The notes beneath the pieces were generated by a model, which had not been told where the DNA came from, did not search any database, and saw only the letters and a list, made by a program, of their open reading frames with translations. This document shows, in pieces, positions 32,598 through 44,072 of a DNA stretch of 64,000 bases. A program made the position numbers and the translations under genes. The DNA lies in contig CM060734.1 of assembly GCA_030704615.1 (NCBI GenBank), forward strand, positions 60,340,042 to 60,404,041. Reading direction: 5' to 3'. The stretch's first letter is position 1; each line of letters begins with the position of its first letter. The DNA comes from Takakia lepidozioides. Its lineage: Eukaryota; Streptophyta; Takakiopsida; Takakiales; Takakiaceae.

Positions 32598-33097
32598 NNN
32601 NNNNNNNNNNNNNNNNNNNNNNNNNNNNNNNNNNNNNNNNNNNNNNNNNNNNNNNNNNNNNNNNNNNNNNNNNNNNNNNNNNNNNNNNNNNNNNNNNNNN
32701 NNNNNNNNNNNNNNNNNNNNNNNNNNNNNNNNNNNNNNNNNNNNNNNNNNNNNNNNNNNNNNNNNNNNNNNNNNNNNNNNNNNNNNNNNNNNNNNNNNNN
32801 NNNNNNNNNNNNNNNNNNNNNNNNNNNNNNNNNNNNNNNNNNNNNNNNNNNNNNNNNNNNNNNNNNNNNNNNNNNNNNNNNNNNNNNNNNNNNNNNNNNN
32901 NNNNNNNNNNNNNNNNNNNNNNNNNNNNNNNNNNNNNNNNNNNNNNNNNNNNNNNNNNNNNNNNNNNNNNNNNNNNNNNNNNNNNNNNNNNNNNNNNNNN
33001 NNNNNNNNNNNNNNNNNNNNNNNNNNNNNNNNNNNNNNNNNNNNNNNNNNNNNNNNNNNNNNNNNNNNNNNNNNNNNNNNNNNNNNNNNNNNNNNNN
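32598..33097. other. assembly gap of 500 N
   Basis: Exactly 500 unknown bases, a round number typical of a scaffold gap of unknown true size. Family 1 RT (-) lies on the left and LINE sequence (+) on the right. Confidence 0.99.
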
Positions 33098-34870
33098 TTG
33101 GTGCACGTTGCGCCCGTTCTTGGTATAGCTAAGTCCCTTTTCATTGAGGCAACCACTTTTTGGGAATTATAAACGTGATAAGGAGATTCTGATTACATGT
33201 TCCAAACGCTGGGCTGAATGGGAAGATGCAGGTTTGGCCCACCTCTTGCATTTCTGGGATGGTAACTCTATGTCTCTGATCTCTCCACAATCTGTTGCGC
33301 AACAGCTATCAAAGAGAAGGGTTAATTTGGGTTGGAATGCGGTCATGGGGGATCTCCCTGACAATTGGAATAGGCTTATTGCTGATCCCAATTCATGTTT
33401 CTGTCGGGCTGGCTGGGTTTTGTTGTTGACTCCCAACCCATAGCCATTTACGCGATTGCCAGAGATAGCTCCGGTATGCATGGTACTGGTTTTGAGGTAA
33501 GCAAGGACGGAATCTTGCTCTCCCCTAAGGCAGTACTGTCCCTGCAGACTGTCAATTCTTTGAGATTAGGGTCTATTGTAAGCTTTCAGGAAACACAAAC
33601 CATCTGCCTCCCTTGGACCTGCAACATTATGAGGGGAACTTTTGCTGGTTTCTTTCTGCCCATCTTAAACTACTTCAATTTGACCCTGGGGAGTGGATTT
33701 GGATGTCCAAGGGACACGACCCATTTTTCAATTATTCGGTTAAGCTTGGGTACAGGTTGTTGATGCCTAAAAGAGGATTCGATCGAAAATGGTCTAATAA
33801 GTGGGCATCATCTGCCTGGGCCTGCGGTCCCTTGGGAAGCTGGCTTGGCGTGATATTTGGAAAAAACATAGGTCTTCAAAAGTTACGGCCTTTCTATGGA
33901 AGGTGATCAATAGGATCTTGTCGGTGGCGGCAAACTTTGAAGATTCATCCTTCAACTGTATCTCTTGTATCCTGGCTGCATAGGAAAATTTGGAACGTGC
34001 CTTGGTGTTTTGCCCATTCGCCCATGTTGTTTGGGAAAATGCCCTTCATCTGTACTCATTCTGGTCCTCTAACTTGGACTCCTCTCCTTCAGTTTTACTT
34101 CTCAATGTCAAGAATGGCATAATTCATTGTTCTTGCCCAGTTTGGGAGTCACTGAGAGGTATCATATTGTGGCAGATTTGGAAAATGAGATGTTGTGTGG
34201 TGTATCAAAAAGAGAGGCCGTGTTTGAACAAAGTTCTTTTTCTGGCTCACTCATACCTTAAGTCTGAGGCTCGCAAAGCTTGGTCTGTTTTGGTTGCAGC
34301 TCTTTCCAAGTGTCACAGCAGTCGAAGACCTCAACTCTTTGCGGCCTTCGACAAATCCTGGGGAAAAGATCTCGTGTTCTGCAAGAGAATTGATGACACT
34401 AGGATTGTGTGGGAAGACTCCCCCCTTTCCTGTTGGAAGCTCAACTAGTACTAAACAGACTTCCTTGGAGAACGAAAACATAGAAATAAATTGGAGACAC
34501 AAGCGTAGTGGCTCTATGAAGGCAAAGTCAAAGATACAGCTTTCGATTGATGGGGCCAAAAGAAAAATGGGTAGTATGTAGATGGTTTTTTTAAGTCAAC
34601 CAGTATCATACTTCTCTTGCTTTCCTTATGGGACAGATGGTCCTGTTTTCTTAGTTCTTCTTCTCATTTCTCTTCACCCCCTCTCTAATTTCCTTGGTTA
34701 GGAATTTACTTCCAGCTGAGGCCAAATTTATCTCCCCTGATATCTGACATGTTGGTCCGGAGTGGTACCTCTGTAATCTGCCTTATGGCTCTCTGTAAGG
34801 TTATTTTTTCCTTACCAACCTCTTAATAAATTTACAAGGCTACATCCCCCCTGTTAAAAAATTATTATTA
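33098..34870 (+). pseudogene. LINE (non-LTR retrotransposon) 3' end
   Basis: Degraded C-terminal part of a plant L1-type ORF2. Pieces in shifting frames include PLFGNYKRDKEIL, WEDAGLAHLLHFWD, LGWNAVMGDLP, AFLWKVINRILSVAANF and ERALVFCPFAHVVWENAL. The last two are the hallmark of the RT zinc-binding domain near the LINE C-terminus. The end is WEDSPLSCWKLN at 34448. A 3' region follows, with TTAATAAATTTACAAGG and A-rich tails at about 34855-34880. The RT and endonuclease domains are lost in or beyond the gap. At least three frameshifts are present. Confidence 0.75.
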
Positions 34871-36184
34871 AAAAAAAATCAATAGAGGTATACATAAAAA
34901 ATTTGCATATGCCAATTACAATGTGAGACACAGAAGAATTAGGACTACCAAAAGTTTATAATAGAGTTAAAAGGTGACCTCTGTGCGTGACGCCAGGATT
35001 GATATGACCTTCTCAACCCCATCTGTTGGAGCAACCAATACTGAAATCGGTACATTCACCTCTGCATTGACATCCACATACTTGGATTCAACAGTGGAAT
35101 GCAGTGTGTGTGTGTGTTAGAGGGACAAAAATGAGCCAAGTCCACCGTGGAAATTGTGAGAATATAGCGTTGGCCCGGACCTCAAATATCAGGTCCCAAA
35201 GAAAAAGTGAGAAAGAAATTGGTTTGACCAAATCAAAACCTAGCTTTATCCAATTTTGCTTGCCCTAAGACCCACCATTTCCAAATCAACAGTGGAGTGG
35301 CTATGACCCCACTAAATTGCAGGTCCAACTGATTTTTTCACCTATGGTTGCTATGCATGCAATTACATGGGGGTTGAAATCTCAAAATTGACAAAAAAAA
35401 ATGTGCCTCCAATTGAAGTACTTTTTTCTACAAAAAATTTAAAAGCCAACAGTGGATGTGTGTATGTAATGCTCACACACCACAAGGTGAAGCCCTTTTT
35501 CCAAAATTGCTAATTTTCTGCCAAAAATGGCCTTTGGAGTGCAATCTGTTTTGGGCTTGTTTACCTGCCACGTCAGCGGTCAACAAGCCCTTTTCAGGCC
35601 CAAAACGTAAATCAGAAATCTAAGATATTTTTTGTAGGTCGTAGCTTTTGTTTTTTCTTAATTTTGTTTTTTGCATCATACTCCAGACAAATCCCTTGTC
35701 ATTAAAGCTTCAGGAGTGGGCCCCATCAGATTAGATCTGCAAAAATTAGGTCCAACTGCAAATTCAAAGTGACCGGATTCAGGTCGCTTGGGACCTTACG
35801 GGTTAAATCTTCAATTGGCGCCTTTTCTTTGGAGGTGATTGACCTTCCCCAGCTATTCTTCCCTCGTAGCTCTCTGGGAGCATCAGTTTTGCCTATTCCA
35901 GCAGCGCTGTATCCTCATTTTCATTTAGCATATCTCACCTTCTTTAAATCTGATATAACCGTTATCAAATCACATGAGAATGGCAAGCTCGGTACTTTCA
36001 TACAACGAACAAACAGAGATTTTGCACAATTAGACTGACTCAACCCATGTGAGTACCTATCGCATGACAATAAGCGAATCCACACCATACAACAAATGCT
36101 CAAGCGGAAAACGGAGAGATTTTTTTAAGGACAGAGAAGAGAGGCGTATCAGCTCAACATAACGGAGGAAGAGCATTGACGTAC
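34871..36184. other. intergenic region, no gene recognised
   Basis: AT-rich, with a short (GT)n run near 35110-35120. A plus frame at 35769-36038 (89 codons) has no family resemblance that I can see. On the minus strand the 36184 end begins with splice donor GTACGT belonging to the exon-like piece that follows. Confidence 0.4.
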
Positions 36185-36325
36185 CGAAAGCGTCGGCGAC
36201 GAGGATCACAGCAGCCGATGACGACGCCGAGCCAGTGATGTACACAGCGAGCCCGGCTATGGTGTCCTCTTTCCCCACAGAGCTTTCCACCGCTGGGTTT
36301 GCAACCGAAACTAAGTGCACAAGCT
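36185..36325 (-). pseudogene. exon-like fragment, dienelactone-hydrolase family
   Basis: The minus strand encodes NPAVESSVGKEDTIAGLAVY, then ITGSASSSAAVILVADAFG, ending at a good splice donor (CG|GTACGT, 36184-36179). The pattern NP....S.G....IAGL..YITGS....AVILV.D.FG matches the first exon of plant dienelactone-hydrolase-like proteins. No in-frame ATG lies upstream before a TGA, and I could not find the next exon. It may be a gene fragment or a first exon with a disturbed start. Confidence 0.4.
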
Positions 36326-38053
36326 TCCTTTTAACTCACAAAACAACGCCATTGATCCCTATGGTGACTAACCAAACATGGTTGACTTCCAACCCTTGTA
36401 GGCACTCATTCACGTGCTTTTCTTGACCATAGCATGCCCTTCGCACCTAATCCAGCCCCTGCACCTGCTGCTTCAAGAATTGTGCTCCCTTCAAGCTTGA
36501 AGTTGAAACCCCAACTCACATAGGCCCTACAAATGCTTTTCTTTCACCTGAAGGCTGTTTAGTAGTCCCCATTCTATGCTCTCTTCTGCCCCGGTGTAGA
36601 ATGTCAACAGACTCCGATATTACACATTAGATATGAAAATTCTGTTGTGATACCTTTTCCATCCTGCGGTAGATGATCAAGAGTGAGAGGTGGGTTGGAG
36701 GATGAAAGTATTGAATGTAGTGGTTCACTGAAAGGGAACACACATAACACAAAACAAACAAATGAATAGTGCAATCAAGAATAGCATTATAGAGCCAAAT
36801 CAAAAGTTTGTTTGAGGATAAACTTTAAATTTAGTAGTATGCTGCAGGGCGCCAATAAAACTATTTCAGAGATCCTTGAACAATCTGTTCTAAGGTGCCC
36901 TTTGTAGTGCAGTAGTTTCAAAAGATACTGTGAACCCAGGTCTACGTACCAGTCAAGGCATTGAATCACTTGTTGCTCCAAAGTAAGTTGCAAAGTTCCT
37001 TCATTGAGGCACTGAAAGCTTTAGTCTGTCCAAGAGAAGCACAGTAAGGGTACAAATCTAATCCCTCCTCTTATATATGTCCAACAGTAACACTAGGGGT
37101 ATTGGCTGAACTAGTGACAATTGTTCACTAATCTACAATTGTTTCATATAAGCATGTTGCAGTTCAAGGCAACCTTGAACTGCAACATGCACATGCCACT
37201 GCGATAGTGTGAGGGAGTCACTCGAATCCAATTCATGGGGCATCAATCAATAACAGAATACCCAGTAAAATTACAATCACTGGCCCGACACGGATTAGAT
37301 TGTGGTGGGTTCATGCTAGCTTTTGACAACATTCCTGCAAGTTAGTCAAGGGCTCTGTCTCATGCAGCACCATGAGAACATCCAAACTTGTCCAAATCTA
37401 AGGGCCGCTTTACATGAGGCGCCAACCTGCCACCAAGCTGCTGCTTCCTGAGAATTGTTTTTAGCGAGGGGCACCAATTGCTCAAAATCTTCACCCAGAC
37501 TTCTTCGAGTAGATCGGCACGACAGCCATGAACTATTCTCTAAGAAAGCGTGGAATTCAAGGGCAATGCCACGAAGTGCTTTTAAGGTTTTGGCCTGTGG
37601 TTTGGTCCCTGGTGGGTTTACAAAACGTTACATTCCTTTGAAGTTCAGATACCAAGGACTTGGCACCTTATGTAAAGCGGCCGCTGAACAACCTTGTGCA
37701 CAAGGCTGCCCCTTCAATCAAGTTCATCACGAATCGTTTTGACCTTCATCTTCAAGCTTCGAAGGACCTCCACAATACACACCAGAATTTGAACAGTTTC
37801 CTTCCACTATCACCAGAGTCAGTCGAAATACCCCTTCACTTCCTACCTGCTCCACTCATGTGCAATTACGGGCTGACTTTCCATCTATGCTGGGTAGACC
37901 CCATTGTCGAATCTTGGAAGGTTGACATGCCAGAGGAAATGCCCTCAACAGTACATCATAGCCAATATTCTCAGGAAATGGTGGATGAACTAAGAAGCTA
38001 CGCTGATCACAGAATGTAGCAATAGACTCCCACCTTTCCAGAAGAACATCATT
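36326..38053. other. intergenic region 3' of the PPR gene
   Basis: No gene recognised. It holds a perfect hairpin (37152-37190, listed separately). 37690-37860 resembles 41990-42160 on the other side of the PPR gene (shared CACAAGGCTGCC, AAG.A.CTCCAC and ATACACACCAGAAT blocks). Confidence 0.4.
37152..37190. repeat. perfect 18-bp hairpin
   Basis: Arms 37152-37169 (GCATGTTGCAGTTCAAGG) and 37173-37190 are exact reverse complements around a three-base loop, CAA. There are no mismatches. The context is AT-rich and non-coding. Confidence 0.8.
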
Positions 38054-40921
38054 TCACCAGTAATCCCCACAAGAACACACCCCATCTTTGAAGTGGTGAA
38101 AGCGACTAGCATCCCGTACAACAATTGCTCGGCCAACAATCTTTGAGATGAACTTGGTGGCAGTGTGGCAGTCACCACACACTCGAAGATTCTTGATGAT
38201 ACGGAGAGGGGTCCCAGGGGCTGTGCTGATCAGCCCAAAACCAATGGCCAGCTTCTCACTGTGATGGGAAAGAGAAAATTCCTTTTGCTCCTCCCCCACA
38301 TCATGCAATACAAAGCGCGTGTCAGGCACATACCCTTCCTCCTTCATCTGCCTAGACAATCTTCTCAGCTCAGCATGGATTTCCTCAATTTTTGGATGCC
38401 ATTTATCATCTACAACAAAGGAGTGCACCCTGTTGCTGACCTCAATGCAACAGCGACCTGGCTCCTTTCTAACCCCTCTGACCTTCATCATTTTTCTCAC
38501 CTTTGCAGTGTCGTCCCACCTGCCAGCTGCGGCATAGATGTTTGATAGCAACACATAAGTCGCAGCATCCTGTTCATCCCACTTGAGAATAGATGTTGCT
38601 GCACGTTCAGCCATCTTCACATTGCAATGAATTCTGCAGGCACCAAGCAAGGGCTTCCACACCGCAGCATTTGATTTCATTGACATTTTGTTAATGAACT
38701 CCTCTGCCTCATCCAATCGCCCCGCACGACCAAGAAGGTCCACCATGCAGGCAAAGTGCTCGACTGCTGGAGTGATGCCATGATCTCGACTCAGGTAGTC
38801 AAAGTAGTATCTGCCTTCATCCACTAGGCCAGCATGGCTACATGCAGAGAGAACACACAAAAAGGTAATGCTGTCCAGCTTCAAGCCATGACCTTCCATC
38901 TGTTCCAATAGTTGCAGGGCCTCCATATCACAACCATGCTGGGCATATCCTGCGATCATCGCATTCCAGGACACCAAATTTCGTTCACCCATATTGTCGA
39001 ACACTCCCTTTGCATCCTTGATGCTCCCGCCTTTGGCATACATGTCCACCAGGGTATTGTTCAGAATGACATCTGGTACAATTCCCGCTTTGATGATTTC
39101 ACCATGGACCTCTTTGCCCATTTCCAGGGCTGCCAGGCTTGCACATGCATTGCAAACGCAAACAAACGTGACCCGGTCCGGCTTCATCCCTTCCCGCATC
39201 ATTTGCTCATAGGTCTCCAAAGCCTCCATGCCACACCCATGCTTCGCATATCCTGCAATCATCGCATTCCATGACACCACATTTCGTTCGGCCATATTGT
39301 CAAATACTCCCTTTGCATCCTCGATGCTCCCTCCTTTCGCGTACATATCCACGAGGGCAGTGTTCAGAATGACATCTGGTACAATTTGTGCTTTGATGAT
39401 GTCACCATGGACCTCTTTGCCTTTTCCCAGGGCTGCGAGACTTGCACAGGCGTTGCAAATGCATATGAACGTGACCTGGTTGGGCTTCACCCCTTCCTGC
39501 ATCATCTGCTTATAGGTCTCAAAAGCCTCCATCCCACACCCATGCTGGGTATATCCTGCAATCATTGCGGTCCAGGACACAACATCTCGTTCAGCCATAT
39601 TGTCGAACACTACCTTTGCATCCTCAATGCTGCCACATTGAGCATACATTTTCATCAAGGCAGTGTTCAGTATGACATCTGGTACAATTCCTGCCTTGAT
39701 GATGTCATTATGGACCTCTTTGCCCTTTTCCAGGGATGCCAGGCTCGCACATGCATTGCAAACGCAAACATACGTGATGTGATTGGGCTTCACCCCTTCC
39801 CCCATCATTTGCTCATAGGTCTCCAAAGCCTTCATCCCCCACCCATGGTGCATATATCCTGCAATCATAGCACTCCAGGACACCACATTTTGTTCAACCA
39901 TACTGTGGAACACTTTCTTTGCATCTTCAATGCTACCTCCTTTGGCATACATATCCACCAGGGCATTGTTCAGAATGACATCTGGTACAATTCCAGCTTT
40001 GATAATGTCACCATGGACCTCTTTGCCCTTTTCCAGAGCTGCCAGGCTTGCACACACATTGCAAATGCAAACAAACGTGACCCGGTTGGCCTTCACCCCT
40101 TCCTGCATCATTTGCTCATAGGTATCCAAAGCCTCCATCCCGCACCCATGCTGGGCATATCCTGTGATCATCACATTCCACGACACCACATCTCGTTCAG
40201 CCATATTGTTGAACACTCTCTTTGCATCCTCAATGCTGCCGCATTTGGCATACATGTCCACCAGTGTGTTGATCAGAATGACATCAGGTGCAAGTCCTGC
40301 TTTGATGATGTCACCATGGACCTCTCTGCCCTTTTCCAGGGCTTCCTGACTTGCACACGCATTGCAAACGCAAACAAACGTGATGTGGTTGGGCTTCACC
40401 CCTTCCTGCATCATTTGCTCATATGTCTCTAAAGCATTCTTACCACACCCATGCTTGATAAATCCTGTTATCATTATATTCCACGTGATCACACCTCGTT
40501 TACACATTTTGTTGAACACTTCGTGTGCATCCATGATGCTCCCGCATTTAACATACATGTTGACCAGGGTGTTGTGTAGAAAAATGTTTGGCTTGAGTTC
40601 TGTTTGGATCATGTGAAGGTGCACCTGCTTTCCGAGCTCCAGGTCTTTCATCTTGATGCACCTACGCAAGAGACAGACATAAGTATCTGAATCTGCTGAA
40701 ATGCCTGCTTGGTTCAGAATCTGTAGAGCCTCTTTTAGCTGCCCAGCCTCACATAGTGTTCTCACATGCCCAGGAGTGCCAGAAGAGGTCTTGTGGACTG
40801 CCTCCCTTGGTCCTCTTTTGGAAGCTGTGTTCATGGTGGAGGTGCCTAATTTTATCGACTGTGCTGCTGCTACTGCTTCCACTTGACCATGTACCCATGC
40901 AGGTTTCTTGTAGCTAAACAT
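38054..40921 (-). CDS. PLS-class PPR protein with DYW deaminase domain
   Basis: 955 residues from the first ATG (40921); the frame is open a further 22 codons but without ATG. It should be a plastid or mitochondrial C-to-U RNA-editing factor: the PPR tract binds the RNA and the DYW domain deaminates the target cytidine. The tract (about 70-690) consists of P-L-S triplets. Six S motifs (VVSWNAMIAGYAQHG type) recur every 101 residues, and five successive units are nearly alike. The E and E+ regions follow (VEHFACMVDLLGRAGRLDEA). The DYW domain has the deaminase signature HSEKLA, then CGDCH, and ends exactly in CGDYW. No frame damage is visible, so the gene is probably functional. It is intronless. 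The N-terminus lacks an obvious transit peptide score by eye, so the organelle is undecided. Confidence 0.95.
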   Translation of the reverse strand: MFSYKKPAWVHGQVEAVAAAQSIKLGTSTMNTASKRGPREAVHKTSSGTPGHVRTLCEAGQLKEALQILNQAGISADSDTYVCLLRRCIKMKDLELGKQVHLHMIQTELKPNIFLHNTLVNMYVKCGSIMDAHEVFNKMCKRGVITWNIMITGFIKHGCGKNALETYEQMMQEGVKPNHITFVCVCNACASQEALEKGREVHGDIIKAGLAPDVILINTLVDMYAKCGSIEDAKRVFNNMAERDVVSWNVMITGYAQHGCGMEALDTYEQMMQEGVKANRVTFVCICNVCASLAALEKGKEVHGDIIKAGIVPDVILNNALVDMYAKGGSIEDAKKVFHSMVEQNVVSWSAMIAGYMHHGWGMKALETYEQMMGEGVKPNHITYVCVCNACASLASLEKGKEVHNDIIKAGIVPDVILNTALMKMYAQCGSIEDAKVVFDNMAERDVVSWTAMIAGYTQHGCGMEAFETYKQMMQEGVKPNQVTFICICNACASLAALGKGKEVHGDIIKAQIVPDVILNTALVDMYAKGGSIEDAKGVFDNMAERNVVSWNAMIAGYAKHGCGMEALETYEQMMREGMKPDRVTFVCVCNACASLAALEMGKEVHGEIIKAGIVPDVILNNTLVDMYAKGGSIKDAKGVFDNMGERNLVSWNAMIAGYAQHGCDMEALQLLEQMEGHGLKLDSITFLCVLSACSHAGLVDEGRYYFDYLSRDHGITPAVEHFACMVDLLGRAGRLDEAEEFINKMSMKSNAAVWKPLLGACRIHCNVKMAERAATSILKWDEQDAATYVLLSNIYAAAGRWDDTAKVRKMMKVRGVRKEPGRCCIEVSNRVHSFVVDDKWHPKIEEIHAELRRLSRQMKEEGYVPDTRFVLHDVGEEQKEFSLSHHSEKLAIGFGLISTAPGTPLRIIKNLRVCGDCHTATKFISKIVGRAIVVRDASRFHHFKDGVCSCGDYW

Positions 40922-43900
40922 CCACAGGGACTCATAGGTAAGCTTGTGCTTGAAATCCGGCCCTCTCACTGGAATCTGGACCCACACTCCATCCCTGCTC
41001 CTTCAGCTGTCCCTGCCTTGGTACCAATAATGCTCCCTTGCTGCTATGAACAAGCTTTTCTAGCAAACACCCAACCCTACAAATCACACACTAGTTCCTA
41101 TTCAGAATCGCTAACGAGACTAAAGAACGAACTGGGGAGAGAGAGAGATGACACTTTCCAAGAAAGCTTTATGCATCTTGTTGCCTGCTTCTCTCTTAGA
41201 TTTGACAGGCATTCACCTTTCTGCCTTGATTGTCCCACCATTCAGGGATCGGAAAAATATTCCTTCCAAAGCTTCTCCTCATCTCTGTTTTCTGTTTTTC
41301 GATATTTTCCTGGTGCCACATTGGCAAATGGCAAAATTACCTACCATATCCACATGATGAGCTAACTTACAGAATTCAAGACGAAAAATTAGGGACAACT
41401 CTACTAAGAGGACAAAACAGGCCAAAATGTGTTGAAGAAGAAGGTGGCCTTACCACATTGCCCTTGACCTTGTGTCATGAAAGCAGCTAGCCTTTCTCTC
41501 ATCCAACCATCAACACAAGGAACGTCGTGTGTGCACTGCTTGTGTCTGCAGTCGGGTGATCTCGGACTGGTCCATGAGAACCACACTGTGCAGCAGAGCA
41601 GCCATAGATTTAAACACGGCCCCCTCACAAGAAGCTGACCCTCCCAAGTACCTTGTAGACACCAGGAAATTAACAAATCATGATACTAACAGCAATCACT
41701 TTTGCGACTGTACAAATTTCTTCACATTGTACATGAAAAAAGCCACACCTTGTGACTGTGGTAGTCCCACCATTGCAAAGGATCTTTTAAGAACTCATGC
41801 CAGTGCTGCTCCATGCTACACGGTAGACGTTCATGCCTTCATCCCTGGAACTCCAACAGCATCAAAACTTTGACCAGTTCCTCTATGGAAGAGTGATAGT
41901 GTAGCTTTCACGCAAGTCACTGTGGGCTCCTTTGGACTATACAAAATGAGGAACATGTCCAAACTTACACCGATGCTAAACAAGCTGCTGCATGACAAGG
42001 CTGCCTTAATCAGGTCACTTTGAGTCATACTCACTTTCATCTGCAAGTTTTGAAGGAGCTCCACCATATACACCAGAATCAGAACTGCAGTCTGGTATCT
42101 TTCCACCATCCACAATCTTTTGAGATGGCAATTAGTTTTCTTTTCACCCAAGGAGGATTGAACCAACCCTCAATCCACAAGCCCTCTTGTGTGTGCTCCT
42201 TATGTCTGTAGTCTGGAGATTTTGGAGTGGTCTGTGAAATTGACCAGGGAAGCCACAGTCTCAACCCTCCCAAGTACCTTTCAATTCGGGAAAAGACCTT
42301 GAGCATCCTACTTCTTTTCATCCCAGAGTTCAACTAAACTCCCTCACACTCCTTCACGTCCTACACGAAAAAAGCTCACCTTGTCAACACTGCAGTCCCA
42401 CCATTGTGACGGATGTTTAAGGAAGTCCTGCCAGCGCTGTTCCATGCTCCAGCCTTGACCTACGTGCGAGATACGCCAATTGTCAGCCTTATCGGACTAT
42501 CCCGTGTGCTTTCTTGCCTCTTTGCCCAGAGTGCATTCGTTTGTGCTGAATTGCTCAAAACATAATGCCAAGCCTGGATCCCACGGCACATACAACAAAG
42601 GGACCGCCAAGTGTTTTGCGTCATCACCTAATTTGAATGGAATCCCTAAAGGTTGGCCAGGCGGCATGGCAGCCGCATGCTCAATGTTGAAATGAGAAGG
42701 GAAACGCAGACGGATAGAGCTCCAGAGTCTGACCGGAGCTACCCTGTTGCTCTTGCGTCCATTTTATTGGTGTCATGTCTTTGATGTGAGATAGTAAGCA
42801 AATTGGCATTATGAATGTTGTTTTGGATTTTTGGTTGTTTGTGCAATCTCTTGCTGGCTGAACTTGCCTATGCATGTGGTCAAACTTCTTCCATGCATTG
42901 ATAGTGTTTGCTAATGTTACAAGTCTTTGCTACAAAACATGGGGGGTGTAGATTCTGAGAGAGAGAAGAAGACTCCTACCAGAGCCGGCGTAACTAAGAG
43001 CCACTTCGCCTTACACCTGGAGTACTCTCTCATAAACCACTCAAAAAACAATCCTTGAGTATATCATCGTCCAAAGGATCAACGGATTTTGGAGGCGCCT
43101 CAGCTCCCGAGTCTAATCTCAAAGTACGCCATCGACGGATTCTCCCTAGCGCCATCATCATAACACCAATAAATTAGTGCATTGTTGAAAATGGTTTGGT
43201 AGTTGATGTACATGTGTCAATTGGTGAGACCTAAGGGTTGTAGGGGTGATAGGTGTGGGGGCAACCTTCTACATATAAGGCATCATCACTGCTTAAAGGG
43301 TTGGGCCCACCACCGGAGAGGGTATATGAAGGAGATCGTTCTCCTCCCATTTCTACCGACTACTTATTTATTAAGTTACTTCTAGCTACTGACTACTTAC
43401 TCAGTTACCAACGTGATCTCCATACCACTATCTTTGGGAGATACCGAATTTCAAGTATTTTTTGTGAGGCGTTGCAGTTTGGGAGATCTCAACAATGCTA
43501 CAAAACTAAACTAAACTAAACTAACTAACTACTTTGTATTTTCATACAAACTAGTGTACCCATTGAGCACATATTCCAAAAGAAGTAGGTAGATGATGTT
43601 GGCATGTGCCAATGAGCACATATTGTAAGTATATACGTATTTCAACTATAAAAAGAGGTCTTAAACGATATTGGAAATGCCAATATTCCAGAAAGAATCT
43701 GATTATATGGACCTTCCCCGGGATCCAAAACTAATGGCAATGGAAAAAAAAACAAATAAATAGTTTCCGGTACTTACGGAAGGTCCCTCGTAAGTTTAAA
43801 ATTCATTTTTCTGGAGCCAGTTTTTTTTCTTTCCCATAAGTTCTAATTTCTTTTACGATTTCTTTTGAGGAAAGGGCTTTGAATTTTTCAAGAATTCATC

Positions 43901-44072
43901 ACAACAAACATTCAAATCCTGAATTGTGGGCTGTCGCTCCAAGGTTTCCTTTAAAAAATTAAATAAATAAATAAAACATTGAATTGAGTCTTTCCAAGAA
44001 TTTACACAACAAATGTTGAATTTACATACCTTTTGTTTTTAGTTTTGTTCAATTCGAGCTCATTTGCAGATA
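40922..44072. other. intergenic region 5' of the PPR gene
   Basis: No gene recognised. Two diverged segments (about 41500-41660 and 42160-42300) share CTTGTGTGTGCTC/CACTGC, TGTCTG(C/T)AGTC and ACCCTCCCAAGTACCTT. 41990-42160 matches 37690-37860. 43504-43530 is an AACTA simple repeat. 43470-43710 is related to the repeat at 6345-6620. The remainder is AT-rich. Small open frames (for example 41831-42166 -) have no recognisable family. Confidence 0.4.
43502..43530. repeat. AACTA microsatellite
   Basis: About five tandem AAACT/AACTA units, then AACT units. Short and unremarkable. Confidence 0.7.

Noticed and set aside
32459-33172. Open frames spanning the unknown bases
   Set aside because: They consist almost entirely of N and carry no information.
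39386-40432. Long open frame (348 codons) on the plus strand opposite the PPR gene
   Set aside because: It is the antisense of near-identical PPR repeats; the periodic coding sequence keeps the opposite strand open. The minus strand has all family motifs through the DYW end.
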